Positions 35,608 to 44,257 of a stretch of 64,000 bases of DNA are shown here, piece by piece. Position numbers and translations under genes: made by a program. Numbering within the stretch: position 1 is the stretch's first letter; each line of letters starts with the position of its first letter. The stretch is taken from positions 372,001-436,000 of the forward strand of contig NZ_BJXV01000001.1 of NCBI RefSeq assembly GCF_007991175.1, written 5' to 3'. Source of the stretch: Halovibrio variabilis. GTDB lineage: Bacteria > Pseudomonadota > Gammaproteobacteria > Pseudomonadales > Halomonadaceae. The notes under the pieces were generated by a model. It was not told where the DNA came from. It saw only the letters and a list, made by a program, of their open reading frames with translations, and ran no database searches.

Positions 35608-37334
35608 CCTTATTCATGACGTGGGCCTGAAAACAAAAATAGCGAATGGTATTCTCTTTTAAAATCAGAACGTTCCGACAAGAACCTGATGCAAGAGGAC
35701 CATCCGCTATGGGTGAAAGACTACCTTCCTGGTCACCGACCTGCAACGGCTCTGTTCATGTGCAATTAAGCGGCGATGCCACCACCAGCGACGCCGGGGG
35801 GTGATACTTCGTGAAGCGCTCGATAATAGTGGAGTGATTGGCGCGCTTGAAGACCACTTGATTGACCCGCGTGATCCGTTGCGCGTACGCCACTCACTGG
35901 CCAGCCAACTCCGTACCGTCGTGCTGCAGCGGGCCATGGGATGGGGCGACTTAAACGATACTGACGTACTGGGTCACGACCCACTCTGGCGGCTGGCCTG
36001 TAGCGATGCACGAAGCTTAGTGCCGCTGGAGGAAGCACGCCCTTCGCAAGCCACGCTATCTCGCTTAATCACCTGCTTGAGTCAGCCAGACAACCTCGAC
36101 ACGGTGCACGAAGGCTTATTGCGGTTGGCGATCTGGCGCTTTAACAGCTTGCCAGATGTCACCCCTTATACGGCGAATACGCCGATGACCCTCGATATCG
36201 ATGGGCTGCCCATCGAGGTCTTTGGGCACCAGGGTGGCAGTGTCTACAACGGCTATGCCGGTGCCCGGATTTACTCAACGCTTATCGCCTCTATCGCCGA
36301 AACCGGTGACATGGTGGGCGGCTTACTTCGAGAAGGGAATGCCGGCCCGGCGGAAAACGCAGATACCTGGATCCCTCACCTCGTTCAGCGTTTGATGGAA
36401 GGCACCCATCGCGACGTGGATCAGTTTCGCGTACGCCTGGATGCGGGCTTTACCGATGGCGAAACGCTACGCGCGCTCGACTCAAAGGATATCGCCTATC
36501 TGGGGCGGCTAAAAAGCAATAAAACGTTACTGACACTGGCGGCACCCTATCTCAAACGGCCGCCCGGGCGACCACCGGAGACGCCGCGGGAGTGGTGCCA
36601 TGACCTGGACTACCAGGCCGGTAGCTGGGAGCCACCTCGCCGTGTGGTATTGATCGTCCAGGAAAAAACCGATGACCTGCTGCCTCATGCCTTCTTCCTG
36701 GTAACAAACCTCAGTCGCTATGATTACCCGCCGGAGAAAGTCCTGGCCCTTTATCGCAAACGCGGCAAAGCAGAGGCCCACATGGGCGAACTCAAGTCGG
36801 CTCTTGATCTCCATTTATCCTCAACAGACCGGGGGCACTTAACGGTGCAGGACGTCATGGCCCGGAATCAGGTTAACCTGCTGTTGAGCCTCACTGCTTA
36901 CCAGGTATTGTACAGTGTCCGTTGCGTGATGGAGCGACATGCCGGGCATGGCTGGAGCCTGATGAAACTGCGAGAACAGGTGTTGAAAGTCGCGGCGATG
37001 TTCACAGTAAAAGCCCGCCAGATCCGGGTGCGGCTTGGTGTGGCGGCCAATAAGTGGTGGCCCCGCTTACTTCCCGGTATCCGACGACTGCAGCCACTTC
37101 CCGACTGATACCCCATGAGTGGGTTCAACGGTGTAAGCATTACCATCGACGACAGGGTGGGGGCGGATCGTGGGTAAGTGGCGGTTGTTGATGCCAAAAC
37201 GTGATAAAAAACGGGCATTAAAAGATGATTTTGCATTGTTATGACGTCAAGAAGACGTCAGATAGCCACAAAGCCCTCCTCACGTAGTCATCAGGCGCTA
37301 AATAGTGGCGCTACTGCCGATGTGATGAATAAGG
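35608..37334 (+). mobile_element. IS1380-family insertion sequence, 1727 bp
   Basis: The left end CCTTATTCATGACGTGGGC and the complement of the right end CCTTATTCATCACATCGGC match at 16 of 19 positions, defining terminal inverted repeats at 35608 and 37334. The size is usual for IS1380. The only gene is the transposase. No clear target duplication is visible: the left flank is another IS1380 remnant and the right flank is the tail of a flagellin gene, which implies rearrangement after insertion. Confidence 0.85.
35709..37108 (+). pseudogene. IS1380-family transposase, frameshifted near the N-terminus
   Basis: ATG 35709 encodes MGERLPSWSPTCNGSVHV and runs to SDAGG, where a run of six G (35796-35801) is followed by TGA. 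The remaining 435 codons are open one frame over, from GTG 35801. They include the DDE-type catalytic parts TLDIDGLPIEVFG, VRLDAGFTDGE and the Y-x-K-R-G-K-A-E-x-H-M-G-E box (LYRKRGKAEAHMGELK). The older copy at 35294 reads through the same point without a break, so a one-base loss in the G-run is the likely cause. Initiation at GTG 35801 might still give a nearly full enzyme. Confidence 0.85.
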
Positions 37335-37342
37335 GGGGGTTA

Positions 37343-37396
37343 ATGTTAGCTCAGGCCAATCAGAACCCGCAAAGTGTTCTTTCGCTGCTGGATTAA
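37343..37396 (+). pseudogene. C-terminal tail of a second flagellin gene
   Basis: Nine bases beyond the IS1380 right end the frame reads MLAQANQNPQSVLSLLD and stops. It matches the last 17 residues of the intact FliC (MLAQANQTPQSVLSLLG) except at two positions. The rest of the gene is not in the window. It shows that a second flagellin gene once stood here and was destroyed by insertion and rearrangement. Confidence 0.9.
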
Positions 37397-37632
37397 TTAA
37401 CTTGCCGCTGAGTTTATTAATTCGGAGGGCGCGAGGGTCTGTTGCCGTTTCGCTAACGGCCGCGCTGGTGACCGTATTGAGGTTAGCTGGCTTAACAATA
37501 CAATGCCTGACAATTACCAAGCGCTGCTGGATATTCTGGATAACGCCATCAAACAGCAATGCGAGCATACACAGGAGATGTTGAGTAGCTGGCAGTGTTG
37601 CACTGTTTTGAAACAGTGCGTGCCTGAGGCGA
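37397..37632. other. Region after the flagellin tail, no convincing gene
   Basis: A 53-codon frame (37503-37664, starting MPDNYQALLDILDNAIKQQ) could be a remnant of a small flagellar gene, but it lacks a ribosome site and runs into the Rpn tail gene on the other strand. I leave it uncalled. Confidence 0.4.
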
Positions 37633-37893
37633 TCAATGCTTTATTTCTTTACGCAATGCTTTAATGTCATTTTCCGTTAGCTCTGATGCAGCAGCGATCT
37701 GAGTATCCGTTAACAGGTTCATTTCGATCAGCTTCCGGGCAACGTCTTCGCGGCCTTCTTCAAGGCCTTCTCGCTTAGCTTCGTTAGCAAATGAAACCTC
37801 ATCATGCAGTGCTCGCTCCCGCACAAGGGCGAGGAGTCGAGTTTTCTCATCAGCGCTGAGCGGTTTGATGCGGCTCATGTTTTTAGTAGTCAA
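37633..37893 (-). CDS. Duplicate of the C-terminal tail of an Rpn-family nuclease
   Basis: An 86-residue product that repeats the C-terminus of the gene directly upstream: SRIKPLSADEKTRLLALVRERALHDEVSF, EAKREGLEEG and DVARKLIEMNLLTDTQIAAASELTENDIKALRKEIKH (each with close matches there). It lacks the nuclease domain. The start overlaps the end of the larger gene by four bases. It is probably either a remnant of tandem duplication or a free tail, and may be translated with the large protein. In Rpn proteins this tail lies after the PD-(D/E)XK domain. Confidence 0.7.
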   Translation of the reverse strand: MTTKNMSRIKPLSADEKTRLLALVRERALHDEVSFANEAKREGLEEGREDVARKLIEMNLLTDTQIAAASELTENDIKALRKEIKH

Positions 37894-38759
37894 TGCTTTA
37901 TTTCCTCACGCAATGCCCTGATGTCTTCTTCCGTCAGCTCTGATGCAGCGGCGATCTGAGCATCCGGTAATAGATTCATCTCGATCAGCTTCCGGGCAAC
38001 ATCTTTGCGGCCTTTTCCTATTCCCTGCTCCATCCCTTGCTTAATCCCTTCTCGCTTAGCTTCGTTGATAAACGAAACTTCATCGCGTAGTGCCCGTTCT
38101 CGTACAAAGGCGAGGCGTCGGGTTTCTTCGTCTGCGCTGAGCTGCTTGATCCGGCTCATGGCCTTTTTGACAGGTTCGTGGGCAATGTTGGCCATGGTTA
38201 ATTCCTCCTGCCAATGTTTAAAAAAGGTGATCCAGTCAAGCAGTGGGCCGGGTGGCAAACCCAAGCGGTCTGCTTTGTTTAGTTCGATCAGGTTCATCTG
38301 CAGAATGTTCCCGAGCGAGACGTTGGGTTGTTGCTCATCGCGCATTTCAAAACGCCAAATCGCTTGCTGGCGCTCGTCCTCGGTGGCCGTGAACAAGTCG
38401 AAATCCAGCAGGTGCAGCCCTACTGAAGCCCGTAATTCTTGGTAATCCTCGCCCATGTTGAGCTGTGAGCCAAGCATGCGGGTAAGATAAAACAAACCGC
38501 GTTTGTGCCAAGCGCCATAGCGGCGCACCTGTATCTCTACATTATAGCAGTGGCCTTCGCTATCACGCGCTAACACATCAAGAATAATGTATTTGCCGGT
38601 TAGTTCGTTAGCTTCAATGTTGGGGTTGAGGATGTCTACTGAGGCTATGTCAGGCAGGTCTGGGCGCAGGTCGTTGATCAGATTAACCAGAAGATCAGGC
38701 GCTTCTGCGAAAAGCCGTTTAAAAACGTAATCGTTGGTAGGGTCGAGTAGATCGGCCAT
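37890..38759 (-). CDS. Rpn family recombination-promoting nuclease/putative transposase
   Basis: A 289-residue member of the PD-(D/E)XK Rpn family (transposase_31 type). LLDPTNDYVFKRLFAEAPDLL opens the nuclease domain; the catalytic pattern is D (ILDV) followed by ExQ (YNVEIQVRRYGAWHKRGLFY). The tail has the usual repeat-like segment with IKQGMEQGIGKGRKDVARKLIEMNLL. ATG 38759, with GGGAAA upstream, is preferred to TTG 38780. Rpn proteins promote RecA-independent recombination and some limit phage; which applies here is unknown. Its position at the edge of the rearranged region fits. Confidence 0.88.
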   Translation of the reverse strand: MADLLDPTNDYVFKRLFAEAPDLLVNLINDLRPDLPDIASVDILNPNIEANELTGKYIILDVLARDSEGHCYNVEIQVRRYGAWHKRGLFYLTRMLGSQLNMGEDYQELRASVGLHLLDFDLFTATEDERQQAIWRFEMRDEQQPNVSLGNILQMNLIELNKADRLGLPPGPLLDWITFFKHWQEELTMANIAHEPVKKAMSRIKQLSADEETRRLAFVRERALRDEVSFINEAKREGIKQGMEQGIGKGRKDVARKLIEMNLLPDAQIAAASELTEEDIRALREEIKH

Positions 38760-39009
38760 GTTTTTCCCTAATTTAGACAATTAAAGTTTATTAAGAAAGT
38801 TTAGCAGATTGGCTAGAAGTCGTCTTTCACCGGCTCATAAAGGGCAAATGATAGAATCAAAGCTGTGTCCGCTATCAAGCAGCCATAAGATTTAGCATGC
38901 TTATTCGATAAAAGAATAAAAATTAATTTGCATATTCTTTATTTGCTATTGAAGCAGGAGTAAAATGATAGCCATTGTCGTTTGAAGCTACCCAAAAGGA
39001 ATCAATAGC

Positions 39010-39780
39010 ATGCCACTGCCACGTCCGCTTAATATTTCCCTCGCCGCGCTTGCGCTAAGCGTCGCCAGCGGGTTGTTCGCCACCTCTGCCCAAGCCGATA
39101 CGCTGCGGGTGGGTATGTCCGGCGGTTATTTTCCCTTTACGTTTGTGGAGCAGGACGAGCTAAAGGGTTTTGAAGTCGATGTCATGAACGCTGTGGGTGA
39201 ACTGACCGGGGAGGATATCGAGTTTGTTACCGCGAGCTTTTCAGGTTTAGCGGGCATGCTGGAGTCTGGTCGTATCGATACCATTGCTAACCAGATTACG
39301 ATCACCCCAGAGCGTGAAGCCAAGTATGCCTTCACGGAGCCCTATGTGTACGACGGGGCGCAGGTCGTGGTGCGGGCAGGTAATGAGTCTATTCAGGGCG
39401 TTGAGGATTTATCCGGCAAAAGCGTTGCGGTCAACCTGGGTTCGAACTACGAGCAGCTTCTGCAAGCGTTACCCAATGCCGATGAAATCGATATTCGCAC
39501 CTATGAGTCCAATATCGAGCAGGATGTGGCCTTGGGCCGCGTCGAAGCCTTCGTGATGGACCGCGTGAGTGCTACGCAGGTCATTAAAGAGAAAGGCCTA
39601 CCATTAGAGCTGGCTGGTCAGCCGTTCTCAACCATTGAGAACGCGCTGCCGTTTCGTGATGACGAGGCGGGCCGCGAACAGCGCGACCGCGTTGACGCAG
39701 CCCTGGCAGAGCTTCGCGAAAGCGGTGAACTGCGCGAGATATCTGAAAAGTGGTTTGATACCGATATCACTCAGCCGTAA
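39010..39780 (+). CDS. Polar amino-acid (probably cystine) ABC transporter binding protein
   Basis: A 256-residue periplasmic solute-binding protein of family 3. The signal peptide ends ATSAQA-DTLRVG. The mature part has GYFPFTF, DELKGFEVDVMNAVGEL and NQITITPEREAKYAFTEPYVYDGAQVVV, a pattern shared with cystine and related binding proteins (FliY/TcyJ/TcyK). AAAGGA precedes the ATG. A hairpin terminator stands between it and the permease gene, which would allow more binding protein than membrane parts. The cystine assignment is by resemblance only. Confidence 0.9.
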   Translation: MPLPRPLNISLAALALSVASGLFATSAQADTLRVGMSGGYFPFTFVEQDELKGFEVDVMNAVGELTGEDIEFVTASFSGLAGMLESGRIDTIANQITITPEREAKYAFTEPYVYDGAQVVVRAGNESIQGVEDLSGKSVAVNLGSNYEQLLQALPNADEIDIRTYESNIEQDVALGRVEAFVMDRVSATQVIKEKGLPLELAGQPFSTIENALPFRDDEAGREQRDRVDAALAELRESGELREISEKWFDTDITQP

Positions 39781-39803
39781 CTTCTAGCGCAATTCGTTTC
39801 ACG

Positions 39804-39830
39804 CGGCCGTGGCATTGCCACGGCCGTTTT
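39804..39830 (+). terminator. Hairpin with T-tail after binding-protein gene
   Basis: CGGCCGTGGC-ATT-GCCACGGCCG is a perfect 10-bp stem followed by TTTTA. It lies between the binding-protein and permease genes and probably ends most transcripts, with read-through to the membrane components. Confidence 0.88.
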
Positions 39831-39875
39831 ACTTATGAGCGATTTGGCTAATTTTAATGACGACGTTGGATTGCC

Positions 39876-40544
39876 ATGCTTAACCTTGACTATATGTGGG
39901 GGCTGTTGCCGGTTCTGCTGCGCTATTTGCCGCTCACCCTTCAAATGGCGACGATCGCCATGTGCTTTGCGCTGATACTGGCGTGCCTGCTGGCGGTGGT
40001 TCGCGTCTCAAAAGTGCCGTTCTTCAACGGTGTGGCGCTGTTGTTTATCTCGTTTTTCCGCGGTACGCCGCTGCTGGTTCAGCTGTTTCTTTTCTACTAT
40101 GGTCTGCCGCAGCTGATTAGCGCGTTGATCTCGATTACCGGCGTCACCGCCGCGGTGCTGGGGTTAACACTCCACTTTTCTGCCTATATGGCCGAGTCCA
40201 TACGTGCGGCGATTGTGGGGATTGACCGCAGCCAGACCGAAGCTGCGCTCTCCATCGGCATGACCCAGTCACAGCTGATGCGACGCATTATCTTGCCCCA
40301 GGCAACTCGGGTGGCGACACCGACGCTGATGAACTATTTCATCGATATGATTAAGGCGACCTCGTTGGCCTTTACATTGGGCGTTACCGAGCTGATGGGC
40401 GCTACGCAAAAAGAAGCTGCCGGCAGCTTTCTCTATTTAGAAGCGTTCTTGCTGGTGGCATTGATTTATTGGGCGGTGGTGGAAGTGCTCTCCTGGGGCC
40501 AGCGTCGATTGGAAATTTACCTGAATAAGGCCTATCAACGATGA
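39876..40544 (+). CDS. Polar amino-acid ABC transporter permease
   Basis: A 222-residue HisM/GlnP-type permease with five hydrophobic segments, the usual length for the family. FISFFRGTPLLVQLFLFYYGLP and the EAA-loop region SIGMTQSQLMRRIILPQA are the typical motifs; the latter contacts the ATPase. It overlaps the next gene by four bases (ATGA). It resembles TcyL/YecS of cystine transporters, consistent with the binding protein upstream. There is only one permease, so it probably works as a homodimer. Confidence 0.93.
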   Translation: MLNLDYMWGLLPVLLRYLPLTLQMATIAMCFALILACLLAVVRVSKVPFFNGVALLFISFFRGTPLLVQLFLFYYGLPQLISALISITGVTAAVLGLTLHFSAYMAESIRAAIVGIDRSQTEAALSIGMTQSQLMRRIILPQATRVATPTLMNYFIDMIKATSLAFTLGVTELMGATQKEAAGSFLYLEAFLLVALIYWAVVEVLSWGQRRLEIYLNKAYQR

Positions 40545-41296
40545 TTTCGCTGCAAGGCATCACCAAACGTTTTGGCGACCATACGGTATTTCACGATATC
40601 GATTTGAGTCTTTCCCAAGGCGAGATCATTGTGATTATTGGGCCTTCTGGAACGGGTAAGTCAACGCTACTGCGCTGTATTAACTTCCTTGAAAAGCCAG
40701 ATGCAGGCCGTTTGCAGGTGGGCGACCTGAGTGTTGATACCCAGCGCGCCAGTCGGGCAGATATCTTGGCGCTGCGTCGGCGCACCGCGTTCGTGTTTCA
40801 GAACTATGGTTTGTTCGCCAACAAAACCGCGCTGGAGAATATCAGCGAGGGCATGATCGTGGTGGATAAGCTGCCCAAAGCTAAGGCCCATGCGCGGGCC
40901 AGAGAAATTCTGCAGCGCATTGGCCTAGCGGAAAAAGCGGATGCTTACCCGGCTTCACTTTCCGGCGGCCAGCAGCAGCGGGTAGGCATTGGCCGGGCGA
41001 TGGCCGCGAATGCGGATGTCATTCTGTTTGATGAACCGACTTCATCCCTTGACCCTCAATGGGTAGAAGAGGTGTTGAGCCTGATGAAGCAGCTAGCGGT
41101 AGAGCGCCAAACGATGATCGTGGTCACCCACGAGATGCAGTTCGCGCGGGAAGTGGCGGACCGTGTGGTATTCATGGACGAAGGTGGCATCGTCGAACAA
41201 GCCCCACCGGAGGAGCTATTCACCGCACCCAAAGATGAGCGAACGCGTCACTTCTTGCGCAAAATTCTAGCGCCCATGGGGCAGCCAGTGCCGTAG
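40541..41296 (+). CDS. Polar amino-acid ABC transporter ATP-binding protein
   Basis: A 251-residue ABC ATPase: Walker [10 protein letters not shown] (about residues 34-42), Q-loop [13 protein letters not shown], signature LSGGQQQRV, Walker [15 protein letters not shown] and H-loop [15 protein letters not shown], as in GlnQ/TcyN. It overlaps the permease gene by four bases and completes a three-gene import operon. GC content and codon style match the chromosome rather than the island to the left. Confidence 0.94.
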   Translation: MISLQGITKRFGDHTVFHDIDLSLSQGEIIVIIGPSGTGKSTLLRCINFLEKPDAGRLQVGDLSVDTQRASRADILALRRRTAFVFQNYGLFANKTALENISEGMIVVDKLPKAKAHARAREILQRIGLAEKADAYPASLSGGQQQRVGIGRAMAANADVILFDEPTSSLDPQWVEEVLSLMKQLAVERQTMIVVTHEMQFAREVADRVVFMDEGGIVEQAPPEELFTAPKDERTRHFLRKILAPMGQPVP

Positions 41297-41352
41297 TGGT
41301 GGTGCTTGGTTTTAGATAGGACAAGCCACACTTGTACCCGGCCATGTTATGA

Positions 41353-41422
41353 ATGAGAAGTAGGCGGGTTTCCTCACGCAAAATTTTAATATCAACCTCG
41401 GCTAGCCCTGCTGCTGCGCCAA
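41353..41422 (-). pseudogene. Possible remnant of an Rpn-type tail
   Basis: On the minus strand the frame reads AAAGLAEVDIKILREETR. It is similar to the ending AAASELTEEDIRALREEIKH of the Rpn-family protein encoded about 2.5 kb to the left. No start, domain or stop context survives. This is a weak call. Confidence 0.35.
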
Positions 41423-41454
41423 ATCGTCGGGTTCGAGGTCTAAACGCTGGCTGG

Positions 41455-43422
41455 CTAAGCCTGTGAGTTAACCACTACTTGATTGCGGCCATTTTCTTTG
41501 GCTTGGTAAAGCCCCAAATCAGCACGTTTTAGCGCGGGCTCAAGAGAGCTTTCGTTGGGTAAGATAACGGCAACGCCTAACGAGGCCGTCAATCGTAGCA
41601 CTTGTTCTGTATTGCCGTTTTGCACTTGAATTCGGGTATTTTCAATTGTGTCGCGTATCCGCTCGGCTACCTGTAGGGCTTGTTCGAGCGACGTATTGGG
41701 TAGCAAAATAGCAAACTCTTCCCCGCCCACCCGGCATAACAAGTCTTCATGGCGGAGCAGGCCGCCCACTCGCTGTGTGAAACGTTGCAGCACCTCATCG
41801 CCAACATCGTGACCATAATCGTCGTTGAAGCGTTTGAAGTGATCAATATCGATCGCAATCAAGGCGATTGGGTGATTTTGCCGCCGTGCGCGGGAGATCT
41901 CGATAGTGGCTTGCGCCTGTAAGTAGCGCCGGTTGAAAACCCCGGTTAACGGGTCGGTCATCGCCTGAGTGCGTAGCTGTTCTTCTAGCTGTTTGCGTTC
42001 AGTGAGGTCAAAAACGGTGGCCCGGGAATGCACAAAGCGCCCGTCGCGTTGGTAGGCAGAGGCTTGAATCATCACGTCGCGACGTTCGCCGGTTCGGGTG
42101 AGCAGGCTGCACTCAGCGCTGCCTGGCTGACCGTTCTGCACGCGCTCGAAGGCGTTTTCAAACTGTTCGCGAGTGTCGGGTGTGATGAAGTCTCGATAGT
42201 CCACTTGGCCAATGACTTCCTCGGCGGTATAACCTAGCCAAGCGAGTTCGGTACGGTTCATTTTGATCACGCGGCCTTGGCTATCCAAGGAGTGATAGCC
42301 ACAGGGCGCGTTTTCATAGAGATCGCTTGCCTCAACGGCGCGCCGCTGAGCGGCCCGTCGTAATTGACGCTGGCGCTGACTGCTAAAGACCCAAAAGATC
42401 CCAAAGGCCACCGAGACGCTGTAAATAAGTACCAGAAACAAAATCACGGTGGTTTCTTCTTGAAGCAGCGTGTGCCAAGAAGGTTTGGGTAGCGTCACCC
42501 CGAGTGTCCAGGGGTAGTCGGCGGGGTCGCTGGCAATATTACCAGCAAGACTGCGATAGCGCTGGGTACGTATATCTTCCGTTTTAAACCGGAGTATGTG
42601 GTCGTCTATGGTAGTGCGGCCTTCATTTTGCTGCTGCATCGCCTGCCAATATTGGGGCGCAGAGGCACTGAAGTCGCCGCCAAAGGGTAGCAAACTCAGC
42701 TGTGAGGGCGAATCGTTGAGCAGCCAGCGGCCTTGGGCATTCACCAACAGTACATCGGCGTCTTGGTCGAGCGTCATGGCTTGATGCAAGGCGTTGGTAA
42801 GATAGTCCCAGTTGAGGCTTAGCATGACAACGCCAAGGCGTTTGCCTGTGGCATTAAAAATCGGGGTGGAGACGTTAACCACCGGAATTACATTTTGGCC
42901 GAGCAGCTCATACTGCAAGTTACGACCCGGCGGGGAAATATAAAGTTCGCGAGGCAGCAGCCGAACCGCTTCTTTGAAGTAATCGGTATTGGCGTGTTGG
43001 TTGCCGGTCACACGCGGCCCTGTGTTTACGCTGTGGGGAGCCCGCAGTATTTCGTGCCCGTTGTTATCCATCAGCACCAGTTTGCTATAGCGGGGATGGT
43101 GGCTGATAAGCGTGTTTAAGAAGGTCGACAGCTGAGATAAATCGCTAAGCGAATACGCCTGTTTATTCGGCGCCACGCTGTTTTGTGCCGATAGGAAACG
43201 CTGTAGCGTGGGCATTTCAGAGGTGGCCAATGCGTAATTAAGGCTATCATTGATATCGCGGACGAGCGCTTCTTGACCAACTTTCAGCAACGCATCCGCC
43301 TCTGCATGCAGGCTGTCGAAGCGCGTTTCCATGTGGATATGGAGTATAGGCACCAGCATCGATGACACCAATGCCAACGGTATGCTGACGGCTAACAGTA
43401 GCTTTGCGTGAAGGCGTCGCAT
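41455..43422 (-). CDS. Membrane diguanylate cyclase with sensor, PAS and GGDEF domains
   Basis: A 655-residue signalling enzyme that makes cyclic di-GMP from two GTP. Order: a transmembrane helix at about 7-29, a periplasmic sensor (about 30-325, dCache-like, with the CNTGPRV..NTDYF type of pattern), a second helix near 328-350 (LFLVLIYSVSVAFGIFWV), a PAS domain (about 365-480) and a C-terminal GGDEF domain with RVGGEEFAIL. RHED five residues before GGEEF is an intact RxxD inhibitory site, so the enzyme should be feedback-inhibited. It could influence flagellar and pilus behaviour, as both gene sets lie in this window. No EAL domain is present. Confidence 0.93.
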   Translation of the reverse strand: MRRLHAKLLLAVSIPLALVSSMLVPILHIHMETRFDSLHAEADALLKVGQEALVRDINDSLNYALATSEMPTLQRFLSAQNSVAPNKQAYSLSDLSQLSTFLNTLISHHPRYSKLVLMDNNGHEILRAPHSVNTGPRVTGNQHANTDYFKEAVRLLPRELYISPPGRNLQYELLGQNVIPVVNVSTPIFNATGKRLGVVMLSLNWDYLTNALHQAMTLDQDADVLLVNAQGRWLLNDSPSQLSLLPFGGDFSASAPQYWQAMQQQNEGRTTIDDHILRFKTEDIRTQRYRSLAGNIASDPADYPWTLGVTLPKPSWHTLLQEETTVILFLVLIYSVSVAFGIFWVFSSQRQRQLRRAAQRRAVEASDLYENAPCGYHSLDSQGRVIKMNRTELAWLGYTAEEVIGQVDYRDFITPDTREQFENAFERVQNGQPGSAECSLLTRTGERRDVMIQASAYQRDGRFVHSRATVFDLTERKQLEEQLRTQAMTDPLTGVFNRRYLQAQATIEISRARRQNHPIALIAIDIDHFKRFNDDYGHDVGDEVLQRFTQRVGGLLRHEDLLCRVGGEEFAILLPNTSLEQALQVAERIRDTIENTRIQVQNGNTEQVLRLTASLGVAVILPNESSLEPALKRADLGLYQAKENGRNQVVVNSQA

Positions 43423-43829
43423 CGGTAATAGAAGGATTCCTGTTAGGGTTTATTGTTCAAGACGGTTTTGCTACTGCGCATCATGTTGTCCGCTGTATCA
43501 ACGCTAGAGCGATAGTACGCTTCAAACGGTTCCGCGTGAATGGCTGCTTGGCGGCGCTGTAATCTTTACCTTACTGGTTGTTGCCAACAGGGATTGACAT
43601 CCGCTGGCAAGCACGCTTGGCGCGTGATAGACTACGCCATCCTCTCAGACAAGACCCGTTAGCGGGCAGCTTATTTTAAACTGCCTGTTATATGTTTTGG
43701 TGGGTTGAAACGCTCTCCAAATAAATTGGTTGTTGCGGAAACGTCGTGCTGTGACAGCGCAGCCGACGAATACATATTTAATTTCGTTGCCGTTTTTTCG
43801 GCGACCTTTATTCTCCAAGGAGATACTCT
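43423..43829. other. Divergent promoter region between the diguanylate cyclase gene and rpsT
   Basis: The 407 bases hold no gene. TGGCAA-N17-TAGACT at 43605-43633 is a possible sigma-70 promoter for rpsT. The 3' part forms the S20 leader, which ends in the ribosome site CAAGGAG. Confidence 0.4.
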
Positions 43830-44096
43830 GTGGCGAACAGCAAGCAAGCTCGCAAGCGCGCCCGTCAGGCCGAGAACCGTCGCGTCCTGAAATCCGGCCA
43901 GCGCAGCATGGTCCGCACCTACATCAAGCGTGTAGTGAAAGCGATCGGCACCGGCGACCACGCCAAGGCAATGGAAGAGTTTAAGGCTATGCAGCCGGTC
44001 GTTGACCGTATTGCAGACAAAGACGTGCTGTCTAAGAAGAAAGCAGCTCGCCTGAAGAGCCGTTTGAACAAGCGTATTAAGGCACTGGCGGCGTAA
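43830..44096 (+). CDS. rpsT: 30S ribosomal protein S20
   Basis: An 88-residue, Lys/Arg-rich protein beginning ANSKQARKRARQAENRR and ending LNKRIKALAA, the standard S20 sequence pattern and length. It starts with GTG behind CAAGGAG, and a strong terminator follows, so it is a single-gene unit as in many gammaproteobacteria. S20 binds 16S rRNA early in 30S assembly. Use of a weak start codon (UUG in E. coli) is a known feature of rpsT and is linked to autoregulation. Confidence 0.98.
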   Translation: MANSKQARKRARQAENRRVLKSGQRSMVRTYIKRVVKAIGTGDHAKAMEEFKAMQPVVDRIADKDVLSKKKAARLKSRLNKRIKALAA

Positions 44097-44111
44097 GCCG
44101 GCAGGCGCCCT

Positions 44112-44138
44112 AAAAAACCGGCTGCGGCCGGTTTTTTT
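44112..44138 (+). terminator. Rho-independent terminator of rpsT
   Basis: AAACCGGC-TGCG-GCCGGTTT is a perfect 8-bp stem followed by a run of T. Confidence 0.93.
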
Positions 44139-44156
44139 GTGTCTGGATGATTTTCT

Positions 44157-44195
44157 GGATAGTAGTTTTGGATAGTAGTTTTGGATAGTAGTTCT
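44157..44195. repeat. 13-bp tandem repeat x 3 between rpsT and murJ
   Basis: GGATAGTAGTTTT occurs twice exactly (44157-44169, 44170-44182) and once with one change (44183-44195). Further TTTCTGGAT copies stand at about 44152, 44217, 44231 and 44244. The array fills the leader of murJ, which has no other recognisable ribosome site than the last GGAT. Confidence 0.85.
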
Positions 44196-44257
44196 AGATG
44201 TTTTTTTGGGTGGGGTTTTCTGGATGAGTTTTTCTGGATGCGTTTTCTGGATAGTTT

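Noticed and set aside
37503-37664. 53-codon frame starting MPDNYQALLDILDNAIKQQ after the flagellin tail
   Set aside because: It might be a remnant of a small flagellar gene (FliT or FlgN-like), but it has no ribosome site and runs into the Rpn tail gene on the other strand; the resemblance is too weak to call.
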